The notes beneath the pieces are model-generated. The model was not told where the DNA came from. It did no database searches and saw nothing but the letters and a program-made list of their open reading frames with translations. A stretch of DNA of 64,000 nucleotides from contig CM067343.1 of NCBI GenBank assembly GCA_034190875.2, positions 14,499,953-14,563,952 on the forward strand, written 5' to 3'. How positions within the stretch are numbered: position 1 is the first letter of the stretch; the number at the start of each line of letters is the position of its first letter. The DNA is from Urechis unicinctus. Its lineage: Eukaryota; Annelida; Polychaeta; Xenopneusta; Urechidae. Made by a program: the position numbers and the translations under genes. Below, one piece after another: positions 12,651 to 26,359 of this stretch.

Positions 12651-13619
12651 ACTGAAAAAATTAGTAAAAGTATTCAGTATTTTGGTAATTATATACAGGA
12701 CTTAGTGGTTCGTAGACCAGCTGCCATATACGTGGGCCTCCACAATAGATACGTTGTATATGTCTGCATAAAATATTGATTTATTCTGGTATTTAGCTCC
12801 GTTTATTGCCTCGGAAGAAGACGGATACTCTCAAGATCAGTAATGTATCCGAGCATTATAGCAATGTCTGGCCTAAACGACTTGATTGGAACAATATATA
12901 GAGTACCGCATATGTGACATTCTGGTAACAGTATTAACTGCGTGACAGCAGAGTTAGGGCAGCTATTTTGGCGATGTAATATGACGCTTTTCCCCTCAAA
13001 ACAAGATAGTCGTCATTGTAACATTCCTTTTAAGCATGCAATTTTAAATTGTTTGGCAGCAACTATAGTATCCCATGACGCTAGTTTATTATTCGCTTCA
13101 TGTTTGCAAACGATAACTACGAAACCTCTTTTTAAATTTGATCTTATATTGCATCATCAGAGCCTTATTACATGGTATAAGCAAAGAGCGAGTAGCTTCG
13201 CTAGGAGCACTCACACAAGCCTGAGAACAAAAATGGAAGAAGCCACCCGTTAGGCACCGTGTGTTGCTTTTTCATAGCGTCCATTAAAACCTCGTAGAAT
13301 TATCCGATTAATTCGGAGCCGTGGAAGCCTCGACCAATCAGATGATTACGTGTCTTTTTCAGACGCTTACCCCGAGACGACGGATCAACAATCCCATGTG
13401 CTTTTGGTGATTTTCATAGTATCGTCGCCCGATGAAGGCGTTGTATTACATGTAAATCCTTAATCCACACACAGCTTAACGAAGCTGTAAACTTCTATGC
13501 TTGCGAAAATATATCTGGACTATGTATCAGGAGTCGGATCAATGAAATATATGAACCTAAAAAGAACGGTTTAATATCAAGTTCAGAAAAGGTCGTCAGT
13601 CAAATATTTACGAATTTCA
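12651..13619. other. AT-rich DNA, nothing recognised
   Basis: There is one 103-codon open frame on the plus strand at 12942-13253. It begins with a GTG rather than ATG, and I see no domain, signal peptide or second copy to support it. A slightly GC-richer stretch at about 13310-13450 has no recognisable content. Confidence 0.45.
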
Positions 13620-13660
13620 ACTAGCGACTGCGCATATATATGTCATTCATCTGTAAGTTT

Positions 13661-13706
13661 TATGTATATATATATATAAGTATATATATATATATGTATA
13701 TATAAT
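13661..13706. repeat. Short (TA)n array
   Basis: TA dinucleotides with single G or A interruptions, about 46 bases. Confidence 0.9.
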
Positions 13707-13879
13707 TCAATCTGTCGTTTAGTTCCGGCTCCGGTACAAGCTTAATAAAAGTCTGAAGGCACATATGAACATCTAATTTATCATTTCTGCTAAGAAATGA
13801 GTGAACAGGTGTTACGTTTGAATGACAAAGGGGCTGTTGCGCCGTCTTGATTAGCTATGCCATTGATAGAACACGATTC

Positions 13880-14800
13880 TTTACGTCGTCCAACATAAGA
13901 CAAAACAGTTTTAAGCTGAGTGAAAAGCTCGAAATTGACTTTGCTTCATTGTATTTCGCAGTTTGGTGAGTTTTGCAATGGGGTATTCCTGTCGTGTTTG
14001 GCAGATATCGTAAATCGATTGCTGGATATAAATATGAACATCCCACAAAGCACACATCCTTGGCCGACATAATTGTGTTTATGTAACCCGTTAAAGTATA
14101 TTCCTCCCGAAATGACTTAACGTGACGTTCTCTGACATATACTGGCGGATATTATCAACACATTCCACGGCGCTCTTTGTCAGATTATGAGTGATGCGTC
14201 ACCTTCCAAACATGATTCAGATTCTTATTAATCCATAACGGTAGCCGAGCAGTAAGACGGGCTATGTAGCGTCCAAGAAGAGGTGGTTTTTACCGTATAC
14301 TGTCACTGTATACAGGCTTGCCATACGGTGTCGTAAGGACAAGTTTTAATGATGTATCGCAGTAGGGTTTCCTCATCAGATATATACACTTTGTTCTAGA
14401 TAAGCAACTTACATTGGGCATATGGACTCATGTTCGAGAGTGTATCACTACACAAATGATAAACTAGTTTACGAGATATACTTCATCCGAGGATACGGGT
14501 AGAATTATGTTAGATGCTGGCGTCCTAGAATATCGTGACATTTAGGCGTTCTGTCCACACATTTGTTTCTCATTCATGCACGTTGCGAAATATATCTGGT
14601 ATGTGTCTGCTTAGTTAAACATCGTATCAGTTTGAATATTTAGCATAGATCAAGTCCGAAAGGTGAATTAAGATTTTGGAAAAACAGAGAAAGACTAACA
14701 CAATTAGTGCTCTTTTGTTGATCTCCGTTATTTGTGTTCTCCGCAAAAGATGCATATTGATAAACCAACAATGATAGATGGTAAGAATTTGACAACGTTT
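13880..14800 (+). repeat. Old direct copy of arm segment 6790-7970
   Basis: Ordered matches to the left arm: 'gttttg.gatggggcatt.ctgtc' (6825 against 13970), 'attatcaac.ca..ccacgg' then 'agtgatgcgtcacct.ccaa' (7297-7350 against 14150-14200), 'tacaggcttgcca' (7459 against 14310), 'tttacgagatata' (7618 against 14469), 'aagtccgaaagg' (7826 against 14650) and 'atttgacaacgttt' (7947 against 14787). Identity is far lower than between the palindrome arms. It abuts the inner end of the right arm. Confidence 0.78.
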
Positions 14801-17800
14801 GACCACATTTCGTCGCCGTCCTCAAGCGGATAAATTTGGGCGGTATCAATTGGTTCAACTTATTACGTTATGGTACACCAATGCATTAGACCAAAATGAG
14901 GGTTATACACCAGGTTAACATCTACCATTCAGTATATCAGCACAATCGCAGAATTCATATACAGAGCATTGATGTATCTCACCCAGCGCTTGCTCACATA
15001 CCTAGTGACGAGGTCAACTGAGTCTTATTAAAATATTGCAGCAATGTAGTGTGTGCCCTAATCCGCCTGGTTAAACCATTAGAGTGGGCAGGTTAATGTC
15101 ACAGCTCTGCTTTGTATATGAACCTCTTTGCCTGGGGAGCAGAATATTAAATGCCCAATACTTTCACAATACTCTTCAAGCAACAGATTTCGCGTAAAAA
15201 AAAACCTTGTCCTGGATGTATTTACACTACGGATAATATCGCCGTATAATCCAAAGTGAGGCCGCATGGGATAAATAAATTAATTGTGGTATGACAATTC
15301 CTATTGTACGCTTATACAACCAGTTATGTTGCAATTACTTTCCCCTAGTATATACAATAAAAGTAGGTGATGGTAATTCATATGATGCAGCTCAAATTGT
15401 CAATAAATGATCAATGAAACATGGTTAGCTAGGTGTCGTTTTACATAAATGTAAGCCTATGGTAGGGATAAATTAATTGCTTTGGAAATAAGATAATCAA
15501 TGCAAGTTAGTTATGTGCAAGATACTGGCACCACAAAACCTTGTTCTATTAAGGATTTTCTGGATTAGTGGCAGGTGATCTAATGAAACCATTAATTTGG
15601 TTTGAGTTTGCGAATAATGGTGCGTGGTAATATCGACGAATGATATAATTAGTCGGCCCAAGGTATATCCCGAGCAGCTTGAAGCCATATGAAAAGAAGA
15701 CATTAATGATAAAAACCATAGCACTATTCTTTCTCTAACTTTAATGCGAACATTGTGTAGCGCAGTAAAGCATATTTCATGCAGGGATAATATATTTGAT
15801 TTGCTAAACGCAAGAGGTTACAATGCCTCACAATGTTAGACAGTGTGTTTAGTTGCGTTGTACCGACGGCCATATTACATAATTCAAAGTTTAAGTTCAG
15901 TAAAATTATCAGTTCTCCAAAATATATCATTTTTCGTTACTATATTCTAGTTAGAACCATTGGGATATTAATGGTATTCTATAACGTTTCACCAAAGGAT
16001 TAGCACGCAAATATGATTGAGATGGTCACCCCTTCTGCATTTGATATCTGTACGACAACATCCGCACGGTCATTCAAAAGTAGTCTGCATAACCACCCAA
16101 AACGTCATCTGATGAGTGTCTGAGGAATGATGTTATGATGCAGGTACAATGTCTCACGGTATCGTTGACGTTTTCAATAACACTAAATGCATCCAGAATA
16201 TGTGATTGCAATTGAATGCCCTTGTTTACAAATCATTATTCTAGGACGTTTTTGTGTCGGTGGGCTAATTCCTGAGGCTAGGTAGGTGTGAATTGGCGTA
16301 CATTGGATAACCAGCTTGCGCGAATGTATTCCAATCCATCATCATGCTTTGGTATCATAAACTTATAATTACACCTCTTGCACGCAATACTTATTGCAAC
16401 TCGTCTAATTTAGTACAAAATCCGATTCTCGTTACATGTCATTATGGCGTTAAATAAGGTAACCGCGAATGTCGCTGTATTCGTGTGTGGGAGATATCAT
16501 TACATGAGGTGTCCCACAACACCAGAACGGTACCGACAATAGTTGCTTTATTGGATAGTTAATTGTCTAGTTGACAATAGTTGAACCACGCGTATTACTG
16601 ATACGCGTCAGGATAAAATGACCAGCGTAAGGGGATCGATGCGATATAGGTATTGCAGCTCGCAAACGTTGTCAAATCCTCACACTCCGCCACGGAAAGT
16701 TTGTTGACATATCGCATTTGCGGAAACTAACCAATGGAAAACTCATTGTATAAACCATCCTTCAACTTTCAAAAAATATATAAATACCTTTCGGACTTTA
16801 TTTATGTTACATATTCAACCTGATAACAAGTTTAACTTAGCAGACATATAGCAGATATGTGTGCACCAGTGTCAGATGTTGTTCAGTGATATACTATACC
16901 GAAAGAACCAATCTACTTCCAAAGTGTCAGGGTATTATAGGTCGCTGGTATCTAACATATGTTCACACGTATCTTCTGATACATCTTCTGATATATCTCG
17001 TAAAATAGTTTATCCGTTATGTAGTGGTGCACTGATGAATAGGAGCACATATGCCCAGCATACAAATCGCTCAACATGGAGATTGTGTGCTTATCTAGCA
17101 AGGAAGCCACACTGCGCTACATCACTAAACTTGGGATTACACCATAAAGTGGCAAGCTTGTATGATCCTTAACTGTGACAGCATACAGTAAAACTACTTG
17201 GCCGGGACCTAACATAGCACGCTTATCCATCAGACAACTGTAGATTGTGTAGTATAAATTTGAATCATGTATTGGTAGGTGACGCATCACTTGAAAATTG
17301 GCACACAGCTCCGTGGCCTGCGTTGATAATTTCCGACAAGAGAGCGCATATATGTCAAACTTGTTGTTTGGACCTTCCGGGGTAGTGAATATACACTAGC
17401 GGTTTTAGTTATACAAAACAATATTCAAAGCATCACCGGGATGTTAAACGCTAGAAAGTGTTTACATGCAGCCAGCGACTGCGACCAACCAACCTACACC
17501 AGTCTGATATCGACCGCAAACATAGCTTTAATGCATCAAAGTTCACGCGTTCTTGTCTGATCTAATAAACTGATTGCAATTATCATGCGTCTGATTAACA
17601 TATCCACGAATTATTCGAATATAATTGCGAGCCATCTCCTTAATTAAGCGTTCCAGCAATCTGTAATTGCTTTCTTGGTTCTGACAGTAATATGTCAACC
17701 AATGAGGTACTCGTGTTTATATTCACTAACACTCATATCGATTTCCGGCATCTGCTAAGCTTTAGAATGCGTGACAGAAATGCCCCATCACAAAACTTCC

Positions 17801-18807
17801 CAAACAGCGAAATGCAGCGTAGTAATTTTAATCTTATCAGTACTTTTCTCTCATTCCCTTTATGATAAAATCCAGAATTATATTTTGCAAACAAACAGAA
17901 CTAGTTGCCGATATATATGATGCAATTTGCTTGGTCCGGGCTATCTATTATTCAGAGCGCGTATATGTGCCCAACGAAGACCCTAACTAGAAATGGAAAA
18001 TATAAATCAACGTGGTAAATTATATAGGTTAAACATTAACTTAATGTAGGGTATCGTTGAAGTGGTGGATAAATAAAGCTCGGTCATGTTGGACGTTGTT
18101 AAATACTCATGCAAGATTAATCTTAACCGTTATACTGTACAGCCCGGAACCATAGTTATTGGCAACGAAGAGTCCAATACAAATGAACAAAGATAAAGTT
18201 TTGTTTCTGTCGGCACGGTGTTTGGAGATTCTACTTTTGGCTTCTAGCTCCGTTCCAGCTCCAGAAACAAGACCAGTGCTAAACATGGGTTTGCGTATGG
18301 AAGTTATATCAGCTTCCACATCCATCACCTTCTCAATACCGCTTCGATGTTGAAATCGACGTAAACTGTCGATCAATGACTCGAGCGTGTCGATAGGTTC
18401 ACATGGCAAAGGACAGCCACGATGAGAGTTTTTCGTCATTAATCAATATCATTACGTGGCGTAATGGATAAAAAATAAATAAATAGATTGCAACGCCGTC
18501 AGTATCAACTATTATAAATGGCGGAGAATAGCTGATCCTACTACCGATCTGAAAAATGTTAAAGATTGCCATTCATAAAACAATGTTTCCAATTATGATT
18601 TATAGGGCAGTGACTGAATCTTCTAAGGTATGAGTTGCTCGTGACATGCGATCTTTTTTTTTCTTGATGCATTGAAGCTATAAAAAAGTAGCTATAACGC
18701 ACAACACATGATCTTCACCTCCAGGGTTGTCATTTCGGTTGATGAAATCAAGCCGAACGTCAGATAAACGTCACTGTTGTGGTCACCATACGTACATATA
18801 TAAACAT

Positions 18808-18957
<150 letters not shown>

Positions 18958-18969
18958 CTGTTTGTATGT

Positions 18970-18982
18970 GGGGGGGGGGGGG
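18970..18982 (+). repeat. G13 homopolymer tract
   Basis: Thirteen G residues next to 'cacgtgtgtacg'. This is the counterpart of the C10 tract at 5661-5670. Confidence 0.88.
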
Positions 18983-20117
18983 CACGTGTGTACGTAAGTG
19001 TACGAGTCTGTTACAGCAAATATGTATGCAATGAACCGTAGCTTTACCCCGGTCATTCATTCCTACGGAAACAAATATCATGAACGCAGACAGGCCGTGT
19101 GCGTTCTATCGAAAACTCGAGATTATTCCCACGCTCTCTGAATTATGTGGCCCATTTAGGGCCATGATTTTTTACCCGACTGCCGCGAATCGGTGATGCA
19201 TTTGACTCGCTAACCCAGAAAAGTTCCCATCGCAAAATGGGTGTTATCTACAAAATAATGTAATTTGTTACGCAACATTAAGCGCCACACATGTTTTCTT
19301 GCCTGCTTTGAGCCCAAATGCCGGAAAGGAACGATCGAGAGTAGCGCCATTCGGCTGCCAATACTCATGTAGCACAGGGGAAAATGTCACACACCGGAGA
19401 AATATATCTCCAGGCTTAGCTGTAGTTTTAGTGTAGTTGTTGTCTTATGACTCCTAAATGACCGCTCATAAATAAGGCATCATATTAGTCTACGACAGCC
19501 AACCCGATATTTCAAACATCCGCAAAGCGAGATACCAACTAGATCCGTCACGCTTGGAGTATAGTTTAAACACAAAAACTCTGCAACAGCAGCTATGTGT
19601 ACCCCTGATGCGCGTCGCTTTATTGATAATCTAGCTGTGCCAAACGTCATTTGTTACCCTAGGCCGGAACATGAACTCTTTTGCATACAGACGCTAGATA
19701 TGCACTAAACGTGTCCACTAAACAACAAGCCACTCGGCAATGTTTACCAAATATAACACATTTAATCCCAGACAATCAGGTTTGAATCCAATGCAGACTC
19801 ACATAGCACCGACGAACGTTTCCGCTTTGAGAAGGTCAGTGTGAGGTTTGTTCAAAGATATGACGGCAAAGTAACAGCTAGATAGCCGACATGTAATTAA
19901 CGCCTGGTGTATATTCACGTGAGCGGGTACTGATATTTTCCATATTTGTTTATGTTCGAACGCCGACGACCGGGAGCGGAAGTTTGTATATATAAATTAT
20001 ACGAGCTAAGGCAGCACCAGCAGCCGTTTGGTTTTGGCTCATATAGCAGGGTATTGTTCTAAGTATATGTTGACTCCAGCGAGCAACAATAGTTGCTTAC
20101 TAACTTATAAAGTTGCA

Positions 20118-20350
20118 GTTAGCTTGATATTTTGCAATCGGCTTATTACTATTAATATATCATCAGGCAACATGGGAGTTACTACGTTACTACAGCCTTG
20201 ACTTTAAGTCAGACATGGACGTGACAAGGCTTGCGGTAAGTGACACTTTAGTTGGGGAGCTCTTTACAGCATATGTATGGCAACATATTGTAATGGTTCT
20301 TGTATTTCTCGTTTAACCTTTGATCATCACATGATGAAAGACTCCATTTA
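20118..20350 (+). repeat. Local duplication, copy 1
   Basis: Matches 20776-20965 in the same orientation: 'gcttattacta', 'tatatcatcag', 'cttgac.ttaagtca.acagggac/acatggac', 'acttgc.gtaagtgaca' and 'tatggc.acatattgta'. The copies are about 660 bases apart and well diverged. Confidence 0.72.
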
Positions 20351-20775
20351 GACTCGGCAATACCGCAAAGGCTTTTCATGTCCCGATGAATCGGTGGTTT
20401 TTTGCCTTTTTGGATTTTGATCGATGGAATAAACCACACGAGATGCAATGATTTATATAATCATTGTGAATGCACTGTTACATTCGTTATTGATCATGTC
20501 GCGTGTTTGCAATTTTACAAGGACGACAACATTTATCATTGTGTTCTTCGATAAGGAGTTTAAAGAAAAGCCAGAGTGTCACGGCAGCATTGAGTATCAA
20601 CTAGCACAATCAATGACTTGTGCTTCTTGCGCATTGTCCACCAATAGTATTAGAAACATGCCATTATTTGAAGCCCCAGGAACGAATTACAGATAACACT
20701 TTTGGGATATTGCCGGATATGTTTTAATGGTACAGTGTAAATAGTTGCGTAGTACCTTACGAAGTCACAAGGAGC

Positions 20776-20965
20776 TTAAAATATTGTACATAGCTTATTA
20801 CTATTATTATATCATCAGAAAACCTGGGATCTATAACTTGGGCCTTGACGTTAAGTCAAACAGGGACATGACAAAACTTGCAGTAAGTGACAGCTGTATG
20901 GCGACATATTGTAGCGATACTTTAACGGTTTGCCTCTAATCATAACGTTCTGAAAGACTAAATAG
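20776..20965 (+). repeat. Local duplication, copy 2
   Basis: Direct partner of 20118-20350. It lacks about 30 bases ('ttagttggggagctctttacagcatatg' region) that lie between the 'agtgaca' and 'tatggc' anchors in copy 1. Confidence 0.7.
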
Positions 20966-23451
20966 AAAGTTACAAGAATACATAGGCATCATAACGTTTT
21001 ACATATGGGTATCATTATCCTTCATTAACGTTCGGTATCAGCTACAGGATCAAAACGTTCATTTTAACAATTATGCAGAACATCGTCTCTAAGGCAAACG
21101 ATATTGAACAATCAGAAACGTTGTTGCTGATTTGCTGCGCAATAAATTGATATTCTATTGTTCGGCACAATTAAAATGTGGGCAATTTTGTGCCTGGTCA
21201 ATTTCTTGCGTACGCGTCATTACACTGCTCGCAAATATCATCGTGTTTACTGTTCAACCTCCATTGTTATCCTCCAGCAATGAATTGTTTGCTCACCACA
21301 TTAGATATACTCCATTTTGCTGAATTATATACAAATTAATGAATCTACATATTATATATTTAACCTAGCATAATACAAGATCAATTAACGACTACAATTT
21401 GATTACAAGACGCTTGCTATTAGGACTATTATCACTCTAAATCATTTACTCTTTGGCAACGAAGATTATAGTGAAGCATTAATGCTCGGGTAATCGTCAT
21501 TTATTGCGTTCGAATAGAATGCTATGTATGTAATAGCAATGCCTAGATGACCTGATGATGGTAGGTTGGAAGAATTTACCCTGACTACGCGTCTGCCCTC
21601 TCGAAAACTTCATAGACTTTTGAACGTTCGTCTTCGCTAAATATTATGTCATGCGGCTGATTTTATATTGTGACATAATGAGCCTCGCATTTTAAATGGC
21701 TGTTTTAACTACACTTGGTCCGACGCATGATCATAAACAGGGTAATAATGTATAATAAAGAGAATTACAGTGTGCCATGCACCAGGGTGTTATTGGTCGA
21801 CAGTAATATATACCCTTATGTCCATGTAGGCAAATCGTGGAATAGACTTGATTATCTTTGTGTACAGCTTTTTTAAATCATCGCTACGGGCATTTTCGAC
21901 TATGTTTTAATCTTCTTCATCTACACAAGGTTCGTCTATGAGCCAACGATATGTAAAATAATGCACAACGAACGGTTAAGGCCAATTAAAACGTATGCGC
22001 ACCTCTTTGTAAGATTCAGTGATGCACCTACAAACCGAAAACAATATAATTCCTATCTGTGGTTACTTCTCGTGCAGCAAACGTCACCTAAAATGTAGTA
22101 ATTTCTAACACAAAACTAAGTCCATGTAATATAGATGGTCTCAGTGGTAAGTAGCTTTTCATGACGAAACGTAAATTTTGGATTGGTTGGTACATTTTTA
22201 TCCATGTCTCAAGCTCCTATTAAAGTTTCATATATGAATATGTAATTCATACAGTACATGTATATATGTCGTTGGAAGGTCACATTACACTCAGAATTCA
22301 TCATGACCACTGCACATATATGACATCCTCTTTCGTTCGTTTGTTTTCGCTTGGGTTGGGCTGTCATCGATGAACAGCACGAAACACGATCCTACATCGT
22401 ATGTACCATTGACATGTGCAGGTGGTGATGAGATCACAATGAGCCGGCTGTATGCAAGTTTAGAGACTTTGAGTTGGTTTGGGATATTCTCATGCATATC
22501 GTGAGGCATTTTATTGCATTGAACCAGACAAGGTGTGTCGAGCAAATTCGTTCTTAGTCAAGTGAGTATTGATTTAGTTTGCGCAGACGCAATCATGATG
22601 CAACCGTCTCATCTTGTTGACAATATCACAGTAGATAAATCTTATATGAACGAGGCCCGTCAAATTTGCAAATGCGTTATAAAGCACCCCGCTTCGCATC
22701 GTACACTAAATATTCCTATTACCTAAATATCTGACTAGACTAAGTCTGAAAGCTTGATCCACCTTAGGTCACACGGCCACATGCGTTACTAACGCAGACT
22801 TTAATGTGATGCAACTAACGCATCATGTCGGGCATATCTATGTCACAGCTGGTGAATGTCAAATGTGTAATGCCCGGCCATTTTTTTAAAAACCGTTTTA
22901 TCCATAGAAGACGCATACAAGAACTTTTGGTCACTCGTTGGTTTGAATATGTTTATGTAGCTTTCAATGATATATAGCATGACATTGCACTGATGTTATC
23001 TCGTCTTAAGCAGTGATATGCAGAGATAAACAAGAGTAATGATGATGCTACATATGCGCCAGTTCCCCACACAGCCATCAATATGGCAAAAATGCATGTT
23101 ACGCCGTAGTAACACGAGGAATGTATATAATATAAATCTAACTGCCATGCTCCGGTGTTCTCGTTTCAATGCCAGTGTAGCGACTGCTACTGATGTACCC
23201 AAAGGGATATGCATTAAGTATTACGGTGTTGAACCTAACAGAATGTCCTAAAAGACCTAAGGGGTGGGCTTCATTCTTTACTCGCACCCAAGCTAAGGGT
23301 CGCTAAGTAAAGAGTCACAAAAACAAAAGTGACAGAATCCTGAACGAAAATATGCATACCCTATATTGGTAGAACCAGTATATATATTTTTACATCCACA
23401 TATGTATCGGGACTACAATTCATCTATATTATTACGGTGGAAGACTAAGGT
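20966..23451. other. AT-rich DNA, nothing recognised
   Basis: No gene or repeat supported. Short open frames (up to 84 codons, at 22291-22545 on the minus strand) have no recognisable domain. Confidence 0.5.
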
Positions 23452-23496
23452 TATATATATATATATATAGAGATATATATATAGAGATATATATAT

Positions 23497-23539
<43 letters not shown>

Positions 23540-23585
23540 TATATATATATATAGAGATATTATATATATATATAGAGAGATATAT

Positions 23586-23684
<99 letters not shown>

Positions 23685-23797
23685 TATATATTACATCCCT
23701 ATATATATCTCTATATATAAGATATCTCTCTATATATATGTATATATATGTATATATATTTATATATTTTTTATTACTATATACATAAATATGGTTC

Positions 23798-23828
<31 letters not shown>

Positions 23829-23960
23829 GATATATATATATATATATATATGAATATATATGTATGTATATAATATATATATATATATATAATATTATAT
23901 ATATTCTCCTATATAATTAATTTATTAATACACATATATATGATATATATGCATTATTTT
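23452..23960. repeat. AT low-complexity array (TA, TAGA, TCTA)
   Basis: About 500 bases almost wholly of A and T. 'agagata' interruptions lie in the left half (23465-23592) and 'tctcta' interruptions to the right (23622-23735), so the array is partly self-complementary. AT-rich DNA with TATA runs continues to about 24050. Confidence 0.93.
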
Positions 23961-26359
23961 TTTTAATATACATAACTAAAGGTGATATATTATAGAATGG
24001 TATATATAGATGACTATATAAATATAACTATATTTATATATATAAGGATGAATTATATTTATTGCGGCCATTATACCCTGCATATGTATACTGATTGTAT
24101 ATGGTTCTCCTATATAATTAATATGCAAATATGATATGCTGACGCTATTTTGGCCAAATATGGAATCATTCAAAGAATGGTGTTAAAGATGACTGCTATT
24201 TGTAACTAGATTGCCAGCAAAGGAGTGATATGTGTTATTGCGGGGTGTAGCACCCTGCAGTTTACTGATAGGTGCATTACGAACACTAATGAATCATACA
24301 TGATACATTATTTGAGTGTATATGTAATCAAATTGAAGCAGGACATTTATTTTACGAGCCTTTACAAGCATAATGTTAACCAGGGGTTGTATTATGTGCA
24401 AATTGCGCTACGCTCAAATCAAACATGATGTACCTTGAGTGTACCCTGTGTACAAAATATTGTCACCAATGTGCTCCATGAAATACCTCCTGACAAATCA
24501 ATTACCTCGTGCGCTGCAGACATGAATCTAGAACATTACCCGTTCATTTATGCAGACTTCAACAGCATAGAGCTTAAGCAAACCATTAAATCACCTTTCT
24601 CTCCCAGCGCAGGATTTCATAACTGTGGCTCATTGCACCATCTATTTGACACTGCTGGTGACCCTTATAGCTGTATAAATACGATTTCCTTTGGAAGAAA
24701 TTATATGATTTCGATGGATGACTACCTTATAATCATTCATACCCTGTGGCCCGTTCAACATACCATATTTGTTATCACAGCAATCACACCGCTGAATAAT
24801 AATGGAATGTTAGTTATGATTATGTAAGTCCCTAAACTACAGGAAATGGGCCACGTGACTCATTGTCACGTTTATATCGACAATAACGTGTTGTTGAATT
24901 CAGAATGATATGTATTGTGAACTATAGTCAAGAAGCATGCATGGCTGCAACCGTGCAACAGCGTCCTAGTTGTTGAGTAAGTGCGAGGTCGAAATTGGTT
25001 AATCAATGTGTCATTGCGTTTTGGTGATGTTTCATTGCTTTAGATCATTGCCATGCCCACAATAATTGACTTACCGGATGCATAAATCCAAGACTATGGC
25101 ATTTGGTCGTTAGTATGTTATTCTTATATATCAACAGGATGCAAACCGTCATTTGAACGCCAAGTTCTGGCATTCTACTTCCGTTCATCTACGTTCAACA
25201 AGGCCAGTGTTTGTAATTTGTTGGTTTCTCGTTGACATTGATATGTCAGGCGGTCACCAAACCCTGCAAAATACGCGACTCTATCTTATCCCGGCCGCGC
25301 CCGAAACAAAGTGTTAGTTTCTCCACTTAAAGGGTGGCTAATGCGTTTAATGAAATTGAGCTTTTGTCATGAAGGCGCCAAATATCATGTATAACAGCAC
25401 ATTTATAGTGACATGTTGCACATCAAGTCCATGTTTAATTAACCCATGTGCAATAATTATGTGGGAGAAGATAGATACGCTAGCGCGTAAACACGCTTAC
25501 TTGCATACACAATTACAAGTTACTTAACCCGTAAGCATCTATACTGGGTTAACAGGCTTTATGCAAAAGTAGCAAAAACAATGCAATTTATCTTGCTATT
25601 TTATCTGAACAAGTCTTTTTAACTGATTTAACAAACGTGAGCATATAATTAGACAGTTGAAGAAGAATTTTAAATTTCAACAACGGATTTGTGAAGTTTG
25701 GTTATCCTTCCTTTGACTTAAGCGATGCAAAATGTTTGGTCATGCAGTTTGAGTGACAATCGGTAATTCGTCATGGTAAGGTATGTCCACTTTTATCTTC
25801 TTTATTGCTTCTATTTGTATGCAGCCATGGGTATCAAGTGGTGTTAACTGGTCCAACACAAATGTGACGAAGCAATATATTGCAAGCAGAATAATTGCTT
25901 GCAAAACTTGGAAGGCTTTCCCTTACCAAAGTCTTCAACATGCTCATGTAGGGTGAATCGCATGAACCGTTTGGAAGAACAAATAACAACCAAAGGCGGC
26001 ACATCAAGCGGGATACCTGTCAGGTCATTGTCTAACATTGCCCTAACAAGGGCATATTTTTAGGCAAATCAATCACTGCAAAAGGTATCCGAAATGCATA
26101 ACATTTTATTGCTAACATATTTTAGCTGCCCTAGCTCGGCGGCCACGTGGGATGTACTGTAACCATAGTTTAATATATAATTTTGCATGTGTTGTACCCA
26201 TATAAATTGTTCTAATCAATAGTATGGGCGCATGCATCCAGTCGCATGGATCGGCCATCGATGCAATGTTTGTGATTTACTCCTGATTTTGCTAGAATTC
26301 ATATTCTGCCAGGGTAATATACAAACGTGAATTGCGTAATTAATAGATATCTGATGCAT
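23961..26359. other. AT-rich DNA, no supported gene
   Basis: There is one 130-codon open frame at 24435-24827. It begins with TTG, carries no recognisable domain and has no second copy in the window, so I leave it uncalled. A short possible direct duplication ('ttattgcgg', 'accctgca', 'actgat') links 24058-24095 with 24234-24270. Confidence 0.45.

Larger units (their letters stand above)
9883..14835. other. Spacer of the palindrome
   Basis: This roughly 5-kb DNA separates the two arms. In order it holds the rest of block P (10006-11232 and 11686-12130), the SINE with its target duplications, a diverged copy of the window's first 640 bases (about 12055-12650), plain AT-rich DNA (12651-13619), a short TA array, and an old direct copy of the arm segment 6790-7970. 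No gene is supported in it. Confidence 0.85.

Noticed and set aside
16105..16135. 'ctgatgag' followed by a short stem-like stretch, resembling a hammerhead ribozyme core (also near 60745)
   Set aside because: The required 'cgaaa' on the other side of the stem is absent ('ggaatg' instead), and no closing helices could be drawn.
24435..24827. 130-codon open frame
   Set aside because: Starts with TTG, has no recognisable domain, no second copy and no coding-like context; compatible with chance in 64 kb read in six frames.
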